From: Conidiobolus incongruus B7586
Taxonomy: Eukaryota; Entomophthoromycota; Entomophthoromycetes; Entomophthorales; Conidiobolaceae
Assembly (NCBI GenBank): GCA_000697335.1
Contig: JNEM01009488.1
Location: 1-22,369 of the forward strand
Direction of reading: 5' to 3'
DNA length: 22,369 bases
The position numbers and the translations under genes were made by a program. The notes under the pieces were generated by a model. It was not told the origin of the DNA. It did not search any database and saw only the letters and a program-made list of their open reading frames with translations. How positions within the stretch are numbered: position 1 is the first letter of the stretch; each line of letters opens with the position of its first letter. Positions 1 to 10,673 of the stretch are shown one piece after another.

Positions 1-1346
1 ATAAGATATATTAAAATTTAATATCTTATTAATCTTATTAATTAAAAAATACAAAATTCATATATTTTTATTAATTAGTATTTTATTTCAGATAATTTTT
101 TAGCTTAATATTATATATATATTTAATTAAATACTTTTATTTTCAAAAAAATCTGAAAAATGATAATAATTATAGTATAATAAAGCCTAATTTAATATAA
201 CTAAAGACCAATCTTATATAGTAATTGATTATAAATATACTGTTATTAATATTTGTACATTTTTTATAGTCTTTAATCAATTCATAAAATTAAAACTTAA
301 GCTAGATCAAAACAATCGCTTTATAAATTTAAATAAACAAAGTCTATTAATCAATAGATAATGGTTATTTTATTAAATTAAAAACATAAAAGGTCTAATT
401 ATTTATCGTATTTATTTTATTTTTAATATAATTCTTTAGTAATATTTTAAAAAAAACAAGAATAAGTTAAATTCATAAGCCTTCAAATTCTACTTGAATT
501 GTATAAAATCATATATTATATTATTATGTTATCATAATATATACTATAGTCAATATCAACTATTAACAAAAATCTCCAATTATTCGCAAGTTACAAAGGG
601 TTTCTAAAATATAATATTATTAAATGATTTAATTAATTTTAAGCTCAAAAACCTAATAAAGCATAAATCTTATTTTAGCCATTTTTATTTTATATAAAAC
701 TAAAGAAACTAATATTAAAATATAATACAAACTAAATATTATCTATATACCGAATAAAAAAATATTATAATATATATATATCTTAATATTTAGTATATTA
801 CTAATTTTAATAATAATTAAAATTATTAAAAAAATTTGGAATAGATGCCTTTTATTCTTAATAAAATAAAATAAATAAAAAAACTTATAATTAATACTAA
901 TATATATTTTTTTAATAATTAAAGTACTATTGTGACAGTATTACTATAATAAAATAATTATTGATTTTAGTTTATAATTTATTATCAAAAACAAAAAAAA
1001 TATTTAAGTTGAAAAATTAAAGTCATTATTATAAGTTTCAAATATAATATTATTTAACAATCAAATACTATATTTAGGTTTAGGTTATAATTTTACAATA
1101 TTCTATCAATTATTAGAAATAATAATAAATAAAAATATTAATAACACTATATATTTTGCAATATATTTAAAATAATGCTATAAATTATTATAAAAAAATT
1201 TTCAATTCAAATACCATTGTTTTGTAAAATTAATAGAAATATAAATATAACTAAAATTATAAAATAATAGTCTTTATTACTCTAATCACCTGATGTGAAT
1301 TTTTTTATTTAATTATTTTGGTAAATTCAAAATTTTTTTATTATAT
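1..1346. other. A+T-rich spacer, no gene seen
   Basis: Almost pure A+T sequence with frequent stops in all frames on both strands. I see no coding-like island, no tRNA-like B box and no long tandem repeat. The only compositional change is at 1347, where the first LTR begins. Confidence 0.7.
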
Positions 1347-1350
1347 TGTC

Positions 1351-1368
1351 ACGGGCCAGAGGACCCGT
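1351..1368. promoter_or_regulatory. LTR hairpin / CGG-N10-CCG site (A copy 1)
   Basis: Directly after the terminal TGTC come ACGGG, an 8-nt spacer and CCCGT, a perfect 5-bp inverted repeat. It also reads as CGG-N10-CCG, the geometry recognised by some fungal Zn2Cys6 regulators. The same geometry with paired base changes recurs in family B. Confidence 0.5.
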
Positions 1369-1507
1369 TCGTCCTTAACAATTCAATTCATTCGAGAACT
1401 CCGTCACAGATCCACCTGCAACGTGAACACAAAATACACCCGAGCAATGCAATCAATTGTTCCATCTGACATACGGTTCGTACGCTCGGAAGACACGTCA
1501 AGCAAAC

Positions 1508-1515
1508 TATAAATA
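1508..1515 (+). promoter_or_regulatory. TATA box of family A LTR
   Basis: TATAAATA about 160 bp into the LTR, just downstream of an ACGTCA motif (TGACGT on the other strand, a bZIP/CRE-like half site). It is identical in copy 2 at 10836-10843. Confidence 0.5.
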
Positions 1516-1583
1516 TGCCGACTACAACCAAGTTATCACGTCGGTCCTCTTCCTAGGGTAGAGCTCAATAATCCAGGTTAAAC

Positions 1584-1589
1584 AATAAA
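1584..1589 (+). terminator. Polyadenylation signal of family A LTR
   Basis: AATAAA downstream of the TATA box inside the LTR. The same signal is at 10912-10917 in copy 2. Confidence 0.45.
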
Positions 1590-1680
1590 TTACTCCTTTT
1601 ATGTCACCAAGCAGGTGCCGTCCCGGAAGACGACTATTTACTTAAAAGTTATTGGACACTTGACTTCCCAGCCAGTGTCA

Positions 1681-2942
1681 ATATGATAAAGATTTGATTA
1701 CATTTAAACTTAATATTTCCAAACTAAGGGTGTAATTTTGAACATAAATAATAACAACTTATATGAAGAGTTTAAGCAATAATTATTAATATAGCATTCA
1801 AATATTGAAAATAAAAAAGTTATTAATTATTTAAATTGCATCATTCTTGCTTATTCTTTATTAATTTCATTATTTTTTATATTTGAAAATGATGATCCCA
1901 TTTTTTAAACTATCATATATTTGATTCCTAAAAGAAAACTAATCAATATTAAGTATTTTATTATTATTTTAAAACTATTTTTGATTGCTGTTCTTAATTT
2001 AATTAATATATACCTATTATTTTACATATTACTTATAAAATATATTAAGTTAAATTTGTAAAAGATTTTGTAAATAAATATAATTGGAAAAAGCTATTTC
2101 ATCTTGTAAATTCACTAGATTACAACTTATATGATTATAATTGCTTTAGGCAATTAAAGAATATGCTTAAAAGAAAGAAAATTTCAACAAATAAATTTAA
2201 TTAGTTTGTGAACCATTAAATTTTAGGTTATAATGAATAAAACTATTTTTTAGGTGTTAGAAGTTTTTAAAATAATAGCAAAAAGTTATTAAAAATAAAA
2301 GAAAGTATCAATTTAATTTCATATGTTTATTTCTGTAAATTAATGTAAAAATTTTATTTAAAATTGATTTAAAAAAGTCTCATTACTCAAAATTTGGAGT
2401 AATATTAAATCTACAATGTTTCAATTAATATTTTTTAATATAGGTCATTTTGTTATATATTCCACGTTATAATAACAATATTCAATAATGAATTTTTCGA
2501 AATTATTTTAAATATTATTAACGATTTATATTAAAAATTATTTTACAAACCTCAATTTGTAATGATTACAATTAGTTGTGCAGATAATAATTGAAACTTG
2601 GACATTTCATAAGAAATTTTTTGAGTCGGGTCATTGTATTTTGTTAATAAATGGGTACAAAAAAATTTGAAGTTTAACTGGAATGTGATAACATGTGTCA
2701 GTAAATTCAAACTATAATTGTTGAAATACAAATTTTACAATTATTTTGATCGAATATTGACCTTTTTCCAATTAAATATTCTACTGTACGTGCTTAAGTC
2801 TTTTTCACATCTTACTTTTTATCTAATTATTTCATCAATGAAAAAATTCAAATATTAGAGATTGAATTTTTAATAATTTTGTCGAAAATAAAATGATTGA
2901 AAAATAATTATCATAGGTTAGTAATTTTGAGATCTTGAGGAA
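1681..2942. other. A+T-rich spacer downstream of OMA1
   Basis: No gene seen. It contains one copy of an old duplicated segment (about 1920-2340). Nearer OMA1, about 2557-2840 is somewhat less A+T-rich and includes the palindrome TTGTAATGATTACAA (2557-2571). That part may be OMA1 3' untranslated sequence, but it has no open frame on either strand. Confidence 0.6.
1920..2340 (+). repeat. Old duplicated A+T-rich segment, copy 1
   Basis: Colinear with about 8251-8672 at a nearly constant offset of 6331-6332 bases, with identity I estimate at roughly 70-75 percent. Shared anchors include AAAAGAAAA (1930 and 8261), TAGATTAyAACTTATrTG (2116 and 8448), GAAAGAAAATTT (2173 and 8505) and TATTTTTTArGT (2244 and 8575). 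The near-absence of gaps argues against chance resemblance of A+T-rich DNA. The nature of the repeat is unknown and no terminal structure was found. Confidence 0.6.
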
Positions 2943-4316
2943 TTAATTGGTAACCTGCTTAACATGAGTTAAAGTACCTAAATTAGTTGCATCAGTATTG
3001 TCCAACTCCTTAAAATTCACAGTCTCCATCCTAGCTTTCCAAAACTCGCAATTATAAAGTGGGACCCATTTATGATCGGGATGCTTCTGAACAAATTCGA
3101 CAACAGGCTTAGCCAATTCGAGCTGGAGTTCCATAGCTTCCCTTCTAGATTCCGAGTCGGGATGGGTAGATCCCGTGAGTTCTTCGACAAGGAGTGCGAG
3201 CTGTGCGAGGAAAGGTAGACTGACAACGAGATCGTGTTGGGACGATGCGTTGGATGCGATACTTTCTAACTCGACCATCTTGGCCCAGTAAGCAGGAACT
3301 TGTTCGGGGTCGTAGCCAGCACGAGCCATGAGATACAATCCCATCATATCCGCTTCAGCTTCTTGCAAACGTGAATAGGGTTTAATTAGGGATCGATTGG
3401 CCATAATGAGAGCTAAAACTGTTGAAATTTCGGTAACGAAGGGTACAATGGTACGTACAGCTTGGAATGCCATTAATACAAACATATTGAAACTGTTAAC
3501 TATAGAAGAAAAGCTCTCAGCTTCGGTTGTATGACGACTTAAGTAATGACTCAATTCGTGACTTAGAACAAATGCAATTTGATCAGTATTGTCAGCAAAA
3601 TCTAAAAGTCCTCTATAAATGAAGATAGTGCCATCAGGAATTACAAAAGCTTGGGGATCTGGTAAATCGACAAGATGCCACTTAATCTCATTTAAACCTG
3701 AACGCAATTCACTCTCGCCAGTACTAGCAATCAAACGCTTAAGAATCCCCTCCACATAATCTCTAAGTTCATCCGATATAGGCTCCTTATAAACTGGTAG
3801 CGACGTCAATAACTCCTCTTTAGCAATTATCGATTCTGCAACTTCAGTCTGGGTATCTTGGAACAGCCATCGAATTCGACCAGTATAAGGGTTACGATCC
3901 GTTGCAAGTGCTAGAATTAAAATTGCTCCGGACAATGGTACAAAAATTAAGAAATAAGTGGTTTTCGGATACTTTTTAAAGAAATTATAACGATATACAT
4001 ACGGTAGTGCCATGAGTCCTAAACGGCTTACGTAAACTGCTCCTCGAATTATTGCAACAGGAAGGGCTTTAGGTACTGGTGAAGATTGGAAATCTCTACG
4101 TTGCAATTTTTCAAATTGTTTAAAGCTATCAATTGTATATTTATAAGTGAAATTTGGAGTATGAAATCGGTCTTTAACTAATTGCTGATATCTAACTTGG
4201 CAGCCCAATAAATTAGCATTATGCCGAACATTTTGAACGCTTGACAACCTAAAAAAATTATTTCTAGTCTTAAAACCTATGGAGTTAAAATTATTTAATA
4301 ATCTTAATCGATTCAT
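2943..4316 (-). CDS. OMA1: OMA1-type mitochondrial metallopeptidase (M48)
   Basis: A complete, intronless 457-residue M48 zinc metallopeptidase. Known family role: stress-activated protease of the mitochondrial inner membrane that cleaves substrates such as OPA1 in animals and overlaps with the m-AAA protease in yeast. Seen here: a basic N-terminus rich in Arg and Asn, suited to a mitochondrial targeting signal; a hydrophobic segment at about 121-138 as the membrane anchor; the zinc motif H253-E254-L-S-H257; a third-ligand region R316-L-Q-E319-A-E-A-D323, where E319 and D323 fit the ExxxD of M48; and the C-terminal STHPDSESR stretch (383-391) typical of OMA1. The ATG opens the frame and TAA ends it. 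Length and motif spacing match intact family members, so it is probably functional. The gene is far richer in G+C than its flanks. Its upstream region holds clustered CGG/CCG triplets (4442-4528). Confidence 0.95.
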   Translation of the reverse strand: MNRLRLLNNFNSIGFKTRNNFFRLSSVQNVRHNANLLGCQVRYQQLVKDRFHTPNFTYKYTIDSFKQFEKLQRRDFQSSPVPKALPVAIIRGAVYVSRLGLMALPYVYRYNFFKKYPKTTYFLIFVPLSGAILILALATDRNPYTGRIRWLFQDTQTEVAESIIAKEELLTSLPVYKEPISDELRDYVEGILKRLIASTGESELRSGLNEIKWHLVDLPDPQAFVIPDGTIFIYRGLLDFADNTDQIAFVLSHELSHYLSRHTTEAESFSSIVNSFNMFVLMAFQAVRTIVPFVTEISTVLALIMANRSLIKPYSRLQEAEADMMGLYLMARAGYDPEQVPAYWAKMVELESIASNASSQHDLVVSLPFLAQLALLVEELTGSTHPDSESRREAMELQLELAKPVVEFVQKHPDHKWVPLYNCEFWKARMETVNFKELDNTDATNLGTLTHVKQVTN

Positions 4317-4865
4317 TTGTGATAAATTAATTATTTTTTAATCATTGAATTTATTTTTAGAATTTCTTGTGATATGAGTTGAATATATATAAATTTAAAG
4401 TTGGTTAGTTATTATGGTTTTATTAATTAGTGGATAAAATTCGGATTTATTAATTATCCGTTAAATATTTCAACGAATGAATTGGTCGGAAAAGTTAGGG
4501 ATTAAAACCAATTTTAAAATTTCGCCGGATTATAGGTAATTTGATTAATTTAATTGGAATATTATAACAAATTTGTGGAGTATAGATTTTCTAATAATAG
4601 TGAATATTTTATATTGTTTAGAAAAATATATAGTTTCTATTTATGAATTAGAAATCATTAGTCTTATATCGAAAATATTCAAGACATTAAAATTAATTCA
4701 TAAAACAAAACTTCAAAATAGTTGCAAATATTTATTATTATATAGGAATTAAAGATTCCTGTTATATAACAATTTATGTAAAAATTGAACAATATCAATA
4801 TTAATATAAAAATTATATAATTTCGTTTTTTAAAGCATTTAGAAGGAAACTGATTAACCCTTAGT
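4317..4865. other. Upstream spacer of OMA1
   Basis: This is the promoter side of OMA1 (minus strand). A TATATATA stretch at about 4382-4391 is a weak TATA candidate about 70 bp from the start codon. CGG/CCG triplets cluster farther out. A small inverted repeat, AGGAAT-TAAAG-ATTCCT, lies near 4743-4760. No convincing ORF was found. Confidence 0.5.
4442..4528. promoter_or_regulatory. CGG/CCG triplet cluster upstream of OMA1
   Basis: In otherwise A+T-rich DNA there are CGG (4442-4444), CCG (4458-4460), CGG (4487-4489) and CCGG (4525-4528). The first two form the inverted pair CGGAT...ATCCG (CGG-N13-CCG). Such pairs are the usual DNA targets of fungal Zn2Cys6 regulators. The cluster sits about 125-215 bp upstream of the OMA1 start codon. 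Regulation of OMA1 from here is inference. Confidence 0.35.
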
Positions 4866-4869
4866 TGTC

Positions 4870-5152
4870 TGCTCACTACAATTTTTCTTACTACCTAGCT
4901 CAGAACAATATTACTAAAATAGAATATTTATTAAATTAGATGAATATAGGAAATGATATGAATAACTTACTAGTTCCCAATCTAGTTGACTTATATTTAA
5001 GTCGGTTTATACATAATTGAATTGAGAAAAATTTATTGTGAAAATTAGAAAAATGAATGAAATACTACAAACATTAGACCATCATACCTGGTGTATATAT
5101 ATATATATATATATATTCTGCAAGATTTACATCACATTAATCACATGAGACA
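4870..5152 (-). mobile_element. Possible solo LTR, family D (weak)
   Basis: On the minus strand this block starts TGTCTC and ends TGAGCA, and it is flanked by the 4-mer TGTC (4866-4869 and 5153-5156). The flank is not A+T-only, which makes it a better duplication candidate than most, but the edges are not sharp in composition. On the minus strand it contains AATAAA, plus an AT microsatellite. Similar coincidences occur nearby, so this is tentative. Confidence 0.3.
5094..5116. repeat. (TA)n microsatellite, 23 bp
   Basis: An uninterrupted alternating TA run, inside the weak LTR candidate. Confidence 0.9.
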
Positions 5153-5156
5153 TGTC

Positions 5157-5870
5157 TATTTAGGCCAAATATACTCACTTTCCAGATGAATAAAATATAC
5201 ATCAACAAATTAGATAATAATTTAAACATTTCATGTTAATATATTCTTGGTGAATATTATGATTTTTCCAAAAATTCAAGCTATAGGACTTTTCAGACAG
5301 GAAAATGAATGCACCTTCACAAAAGTAAAAAATTGAAAAAAAGTCCAATATATTATAGAAAAATTTTGAAAATACACAGTTATAATCATACCTGAATTGT
5401 ATAATAGTGAATGAAATATACGATGTTCCGAACTCTGAATAAATCAAAAAGTATCACCATATATAATGTACTGTTAGAAAATAAATATTGCAAAAATTTA
5501 TTTTTTATTTGTAATAACCCAAAATAAAGTTCCAAGGGTGAAATATAGTACACTCTTGAAAATTAAGTATGCTAGATCCTTTTATATGCAAAAATTCATG
5601 CAAAGACAGGACCGCAGTTTAAGAGCGATGACAAGTAAGATACTGAAATAACTTCAGTAAACCAATATAGGTCTAAAAGTAAATCGGTATAGAATATACA
5701 GTTTGAATCTCAAGTCTATTGAAACATTCATGAAAAAGCTGTGGCTGCGCAAATTTGAGAGAAATTGACACAACTTAGATATGCTTGGATATGACATTAA
5801 TAGATAAAATTATTAAAATGGTTGCTAAAAGGGTGAATTTGAAAAAAATTGTTTCCAAAATAAATATGGT
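5157..5870. other. Intermediate-composition stretch, unassigned
   Basis: This region is visibly less A+T-rich than ordinary spacer yet has no long ORF. It contains several short open stretches on both strands. One is an ATG at 5586 that reads 16 codons up to a GTAAGA donor-like site (5635), followed after a 36-base gap by 32 open codons to a TGA at 5766-5768. On the minus strand about 33 open codons cover 5670-5770. It could be a small spliced gene, a decayed gene or a decayed mobile element. I cannot choose between these. Confidence 0.4.
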
Positions 5871-6926
5871 AATTCTACTGTATAGTTTATCTTAAATCAA
5901 TGCTTTTTAATACATTCTAAATTTATTAGTACATTTTAAAGTAGTGCAATCAATGATAATCTAATTTTTCAATATAATTATCAAAACTATTATATTAAAT
6001 ATTATGATATTTGAAATTTTTCAAAATCCATTAAATAGCACTAGTCAAATTCAAACTCAATTATTTTAGTAAGTATATTTTGGAATCAAAACCCTCTACC
6101 ACTATACAAATAATTTTTTAATGTTTTAATGTTATGAATGATTTGGAAATATTTTAATTTCGAACTATAAATAAATATTTTTAGGATATTATTTTAATTA
6201 ATAATGAGCATAACAAGGTACAATATATAAATGGTCTTATAATAATTTCACTAGTTTTAATCATTGAATTAAAATTTGATATCTAAGTAATTATATAACT
6301 ATGATTTAATTGACTTTGTTAAATAATTATCAAATTAATATTATTTGATTTGCATTATAGTTACTAAGTCACAATTACTAAATATTTATCAAATATAAGA
6401 TTTAATTACAATATAAGATAAAATCCTCTGATTTTTGTGTTCAAAGATTTTTATTTTTATGCTTTAATTAGTTTAATTTGATATATACATATATATATAT
6501 AAATATATAAATATTTATTATAAATGTTTTATAATATTGAAAATCAATGGATTTTAAAACATGGTATACTAATTTTAAATATCAAATTATTACTCTTTAT
6601 ATATATTTAATATGTAATAGTTTTATTATTTTGGTTTGATTTTAGTTTAAATTTAACTTGACTTATGACCCATTTCAAGATCTTAATTTCAAATAGCAAA
6701 TTAAAATATATTCATGGATTAAACAAAATATACTAGACCTGTGAGAAAGTATATTGCTATTTTATTAGTTTTTCCATAGTATTATAAATCAACATCTAAA
6801 TTTAAGATCTTATATTTGATTCCAAATACAAATATAATACATATTTTTTTAATAGAAATAAGTTATATATATAATACCAAAGTCAGCTCATTTCTGATTT
6901 TACAATTAATCATATATATATTATAT
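5871..6926. other. A+T-rich spacer, no gene seen
   Basis: A short ATATAT run near 6484-6510 and frequent stops in every frame. No coding island, RNA gene or longer repeat was recognised. Confidence 0.65.
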
Positions 6927-6930
6927 TGTC

Positions 6931-6948
6931 GCGGATCGGGAGGTCCGC
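6931..6948. promoter_or_regulatory. LTR hairpin / CGG-N10-CCG site (B)
   Basis: GCGGA, an 8-nt spacer, then TCCGC. The arms pair perfectly but differ from family A at two of the five pairs (A-T becomes G-C, G-C becomes A-T), so both members of each pair changed together. The spacing CGG-N10-CCG is the same as in family A. Confidence 0.5.
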
Positions 6949-7088
6949 TCGCCTTTCAATTTTAACCGTCCGTCAAGATTCCAGATGTAATCCATTCATA
7001 AATATCAGGAACAACCCTTGCACAATGGAAAATTCCAGACTATAGCAGAAGCTGGAGCCTCAACACATTAGCCAAGGATCAACCACAC

Positions 7089-7095
7089 TATAAAA
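7089..7095 (+). promoter_or_regulatory. TATA box of family B LTR
   Basis: TATAAAA about 160 bp into the LTR, the same relative position as the TATA box of family A. Confidence 0.45.
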
Positions 7096-7162
7096 TAGTC
7101 ACTGGACAGATATTACTGAGGGATCACTTTGATCAGGGCCAAGCCCTAGATCTTGATATTTT

Positions 7163-7168
7163 AATAAA
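7163..7168 (+). terminator. Polyadenylation signal of family B LTR
   Basis: AATAAA about 75 bp downstream of the LTR TATA box, in the same order as in family A. Confidence 0.4.
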
Positions 7169-7263
7169 ACTTCTCTAAAGTATCTAGTTAGCCATCTTTG
7201 GCGCGTTTCATCGAGCTCACGTGATCTTTATGGCAAGAATACTTTCCAGAAGCCTTGCAATAT

Positions 7264-10200
7264 ATATCTAGCTGTTCTATGTTAATATATTCTCAGGTTA
7301 ATATCCTATTAAGAAATTAGGTCAAATTTTTGAAAGATTAGTATAAATAATGATATCATTATAAGTTAAATATTAATCAAAATTTCAAAAAAATTCAAAT
7401 ATCTTAAATGGAACTAGTATAAATTTATTACCATAAAATCCAAGAAATGGGAAATTTTTTAATTTTTGACTTTTCAAATAAATTATTAGTTTTAAATAAA
7501 AAAATATACACAAAACAAATAGGAAAATAAACAGTTTTGAATTATATATATTTATATACAATAATTTTCTTGATTAAAAAAATAATTTTTTAAAATTGGT
7601 TGTTTAATTTGATTATACTTAAATCAAATAATAACCATCAAAAGTTTTTTATTTTAGTATTAATAAAACTTAACCATAAACCTTTTAAAATTATTTTAAA
7701 TTTACAAGTAACTTTTTGTATTAAAATATTATCTAAATCAACAATTAATTGTTAAATAAGTTAGTTTAAAATTAAGAGAGAAATTACCTAAAATAAAATA
7801 AAATCTAAAAAATTAATTTTAATTGTTATATTTTTAATTATTAATAAAGTGAAAAAATATATTAAAAGACACCTTTTTATTTTAGTTAAAATATTATCAA
7901 AAAATTTTATATTAGTTTTATAAGTATTTTATATATATTAAAGTTTAAATTAAATTTAATTAATAAAAATATAAAATAGGTATCTTATAATTTAACAAAA
8001 GCTTAAAAAAACTAAAATAGCTATTATTAAACAATATTTATTAAAATATAGCTAAAAACCTAGGTTTTTATAGTGAACCATTATAATGTATGAATTTTAA
8101 ATTCTTTTGTATAATCCTTTATTAAAACAAAAATTAAAGTGTTAAATTAAATTAAATCAACCTTCTTTATAAATTCCTTTAAATAAACATTTTATTGATA
8201 AAAAAAATATTAATTGTTATATAAAATTATATTAACATATGTTATTTTTATTTAGTTTTTAAAAGAAAATTAATTAATACTAAATTTTATATTTTTTTCA
8301 AATAAATTTTTTTTAATTGGTATTCCTAATAAAGTTTAAAAAACTTATTATTTTATATAATAATGACAAAATACATTAATTTTAAAGTTATAAAAAACTT
8401 TCTATTCAAAAATAACTGGAAAAAATTACTATATCTAGTATGTTCTTTAGATTATAACTTATGTGATTATAATTGTTTTAGATAATTAACAAACTAGCTT
8501 ATAGGAAAGAAAATTTTATAAAAAAATTTCATTGGTTTGTTAAACATTAAATTTCAATCTTTAATAAAAAGAAATATTTTTTAAGTTTTAAATATTTATC
8601 AAAAATATAGCTAAAAATTAATAAAAATTAAATAAACTATTAATTTTATATTATATATTGATTTTTATTTTTTATATGATAAAATATTTATTTTTTCAAT
8701 CACAAATAATTCCCATTGTTTTAATTTCAAAATAATATAAACAAAATAAACTAATTTATGATAAATAATATGATAATATATTAGTTTTATTAATTTATTC
8801 ATTATTAAAGCAATAACTTAAGTTTTACTCAATCTTTATATTTTAATACTATAAAATAATACCTAATTTCATAAAATACTTTATATTAGATATCATATAT
8901 TGAGAGCTTTTTGAAAATTGTTATAATTTAAAAATTGATGAAAAAGCTAAACTCAAATATTTCATAAAATTATAATTAAGTTATATAAATTTATTATAAA
9001 AGACTTAACATGATAACTAACTCATTTCGGCTAATCTGTAATAAATTAATAACTTAAAATTCTATTTGAATTTTAAGAAAAGTGATTTGTCAAAATTGAA
9101 TATAATTTTTTATTATTGATTGGATATTTTAATAATCAGCAAAATTTCAAACTACTATAACTATTATTAAAACAAAAATAATTAATTTTTATATATTTTT
9201 TTTAAAGATATACTAATTAAATAATAAAAAATAAAAAATAAAAAAATTCTATAATTAATATATCAAAATAAAGTGTTTAAAAAACTCATATAAAAACATA
9301 TCAAATTATAATTTTGATAATATTAAAATCATATATAATTCATATTATATATCATATCTGTTGATATTATTATTGAAAATATATATAATTATAGTAATAT
9401 ATAGTGGAAAGGATATTAATAAAAATTAATTTTATTTGTTAATAATACTTATTGATCAAATATATATTATGAGAATATATATTTTTATTATAATAATAAG
9501 TTATTATAGAAATTTAGACATTACTATATAAATTAAGTCAAATTTAAAAATTATTTAATTATAACTTTAAAATATTAAATATAAGCTAAATGAATAATAT
9601 AAAATCAATATTTTGGCCCATTATTAATAATTTTTGAACATACCTATTATAATAGTTTAACACCTAAAAAATTCTTTTTATTAAAACTGATATTTAATAT
9701 TTAATAAACTAATTCAATTTTTTGCTGGAATTTTCTTTTTTAAAAAAGATTTTTAATTATATTGGCTATAATTTAATTGATACACTTGATAAGATAATTT
9801 GTTTAAATATTTTTATAAAGAAAACCTTTTATAACTTTAGTCTTAAATATTTTCCAAATATTATATAAAATAATAAAAATCTTTAATTAAAAATAGAACA
9901 CTAATTATAAATAATTATATAGTTATATATACCCTAATATTAATTAGTCTATCTTTATAAACTAGATGAAAATAACATTTATGGCTATAATCTATTATAA
10001 CAATTAATATTCATCTATATATAAAATTTTTAAATTTTGAAATTATATAAAAGGTTATTTTAACTTATCACAATTTATTTTTTATCTAAGGAAATGATTA
10101 TATAAAATCATCTAAAATTAATCAAATATAATGTTACAATAGAATGAATTTAATTTTTGGCAATATTTTAATAAATTTTATTTAGCAATAGCTATTCTAG

Positions 10201-10652
10201 TTTTTTAAGCTTTGGTCAAGTTTGACGTTATTTATATTATATTTTCATTCATTAAACCAAGTATAAAACTTAATATATATAATGACCTTATATAAATGAT
10301 ATGATGATTCTTTAATAGTTTTCTAACTTTGATAAACAATAGAGTTTCAATAAAATCTTTTTATTAATAGGAAAAAAAGTAAAAGTAAAAATTAATACTT
10401 TAGATTAAAATATATTTTAAACAATATTCTTTTTATTTTAAAATTACAAATCCATCAATAAATCTTAGTTTTGGGTAAAAGCTATTTTTATAAATTTTAT
10501 TTAAATCTTAAATTATTTTAAAGGTTATATTGATGAGATTTAATAGTACTTTAATAAAACACTTTTAATAATTACTCTTTGGTTTAGGTATAGTTAAATT
10601 AAGCAATAAATTTGCAAATTAAAATAATTTAATAATACTATTATGATAAATG
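7264..10652. other. Long A+T-rich spacer
   Basis: More than 3 kb without a supportable gene. Stops are dense in all six frames and composition is uniformly A+T-rich. The one structured part is the old duplicate at about 8251-8672. I saw no tRNA, no tandem array and no further LTR edges. Confidence 0.65.
8251..8672 (+). repeat. Old duplicated A+T-rich segment, copy 2
   Basis: Partner of about 1920-2340, in the same orientation and nearly gapless. Similarity may continue weakly upstream (around 8040-8100 against 1705-1770), but there I cannot separate it from shared base composition. Confidence 0.6.
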
Positions 10653-10672
10653 TATATATATATATATATATA
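10653..10672. repeat. (TA)n microsatellite next to LTR
   Basis: A 20-bp TA run whose last bases form part of the ATAC duplication beside family A copy 2, so the element inserted at the edge of a TA tract. Confidence 0.85.
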
Positions 10673-10673
10673 C

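Larger units (their letters stand above)
1347..1680 (+). mobile_element. Solo LTR, family A, copy 1
   Basis: A 334-bp block of clearly higher G+C that begins TGTCACGGG and ends CAGTGTCA, so it has the TG...CA termini of LTRs. It is flanked by the 4-bp direct repeat ATAT (1343-1346 and 1681-1684), read as a target-site duplication. A near-identical block (about 96 percent) lies at 10674-11008 with a different flanking 4-mer. Plus orientation follows from a TATAAATA box (1508-1515) and a downstream AATAAA (1584-1589), the usual LTR order of promoter then polyadenylation signal. No internal coding region is attached, so this is a recombined solo remnant. A Ty3/gypsy-type origin is my inference from termini and duplication length; without an integrase or reverse transcriptase the superfamily is unproven. 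Confidence 0.85.
6927..7259 (+). mobile_element. Solo LTR, family B
   Basis: A 333-bp higher-G+C block starting TGTCGCGGA and ending GCCTTGCA, flanked by ATAT (6923-6926 and 7260-7263) as a 4-bp target-site duplication. A TATAAAA box (7089-7095) followed by AATAAA (7163-7168) gives plus orientation. The body is not alignable by eye to family A, but the first 35 bp share the layout TGTC, hairpin, then TCGyC. The length is almost the same as family A, which suggests related elements that diverged long ago. No internal region is present, so it is a solo remnant. Confidence 0.8.

Noticed and set aside
5153-5295. Short TG...CA element with GACA flanks
   Set aside because: Only 143 bp, overlaps another candidate, and chance matches of this kind are frequent. 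A 64-bp example with AGTA flanks also exists at 5570-5633.
4679-5447. Minus-strand ORFs of 65 and 81 codons upstream of OMA1
   Set aside because: Composition is that of A+T-rich spacer (Ile, Asn, Tyr, Phe dominated). Donor-like GTATGA sites occur near 5089 and 5394, but joining possible exons gives stops soon after.
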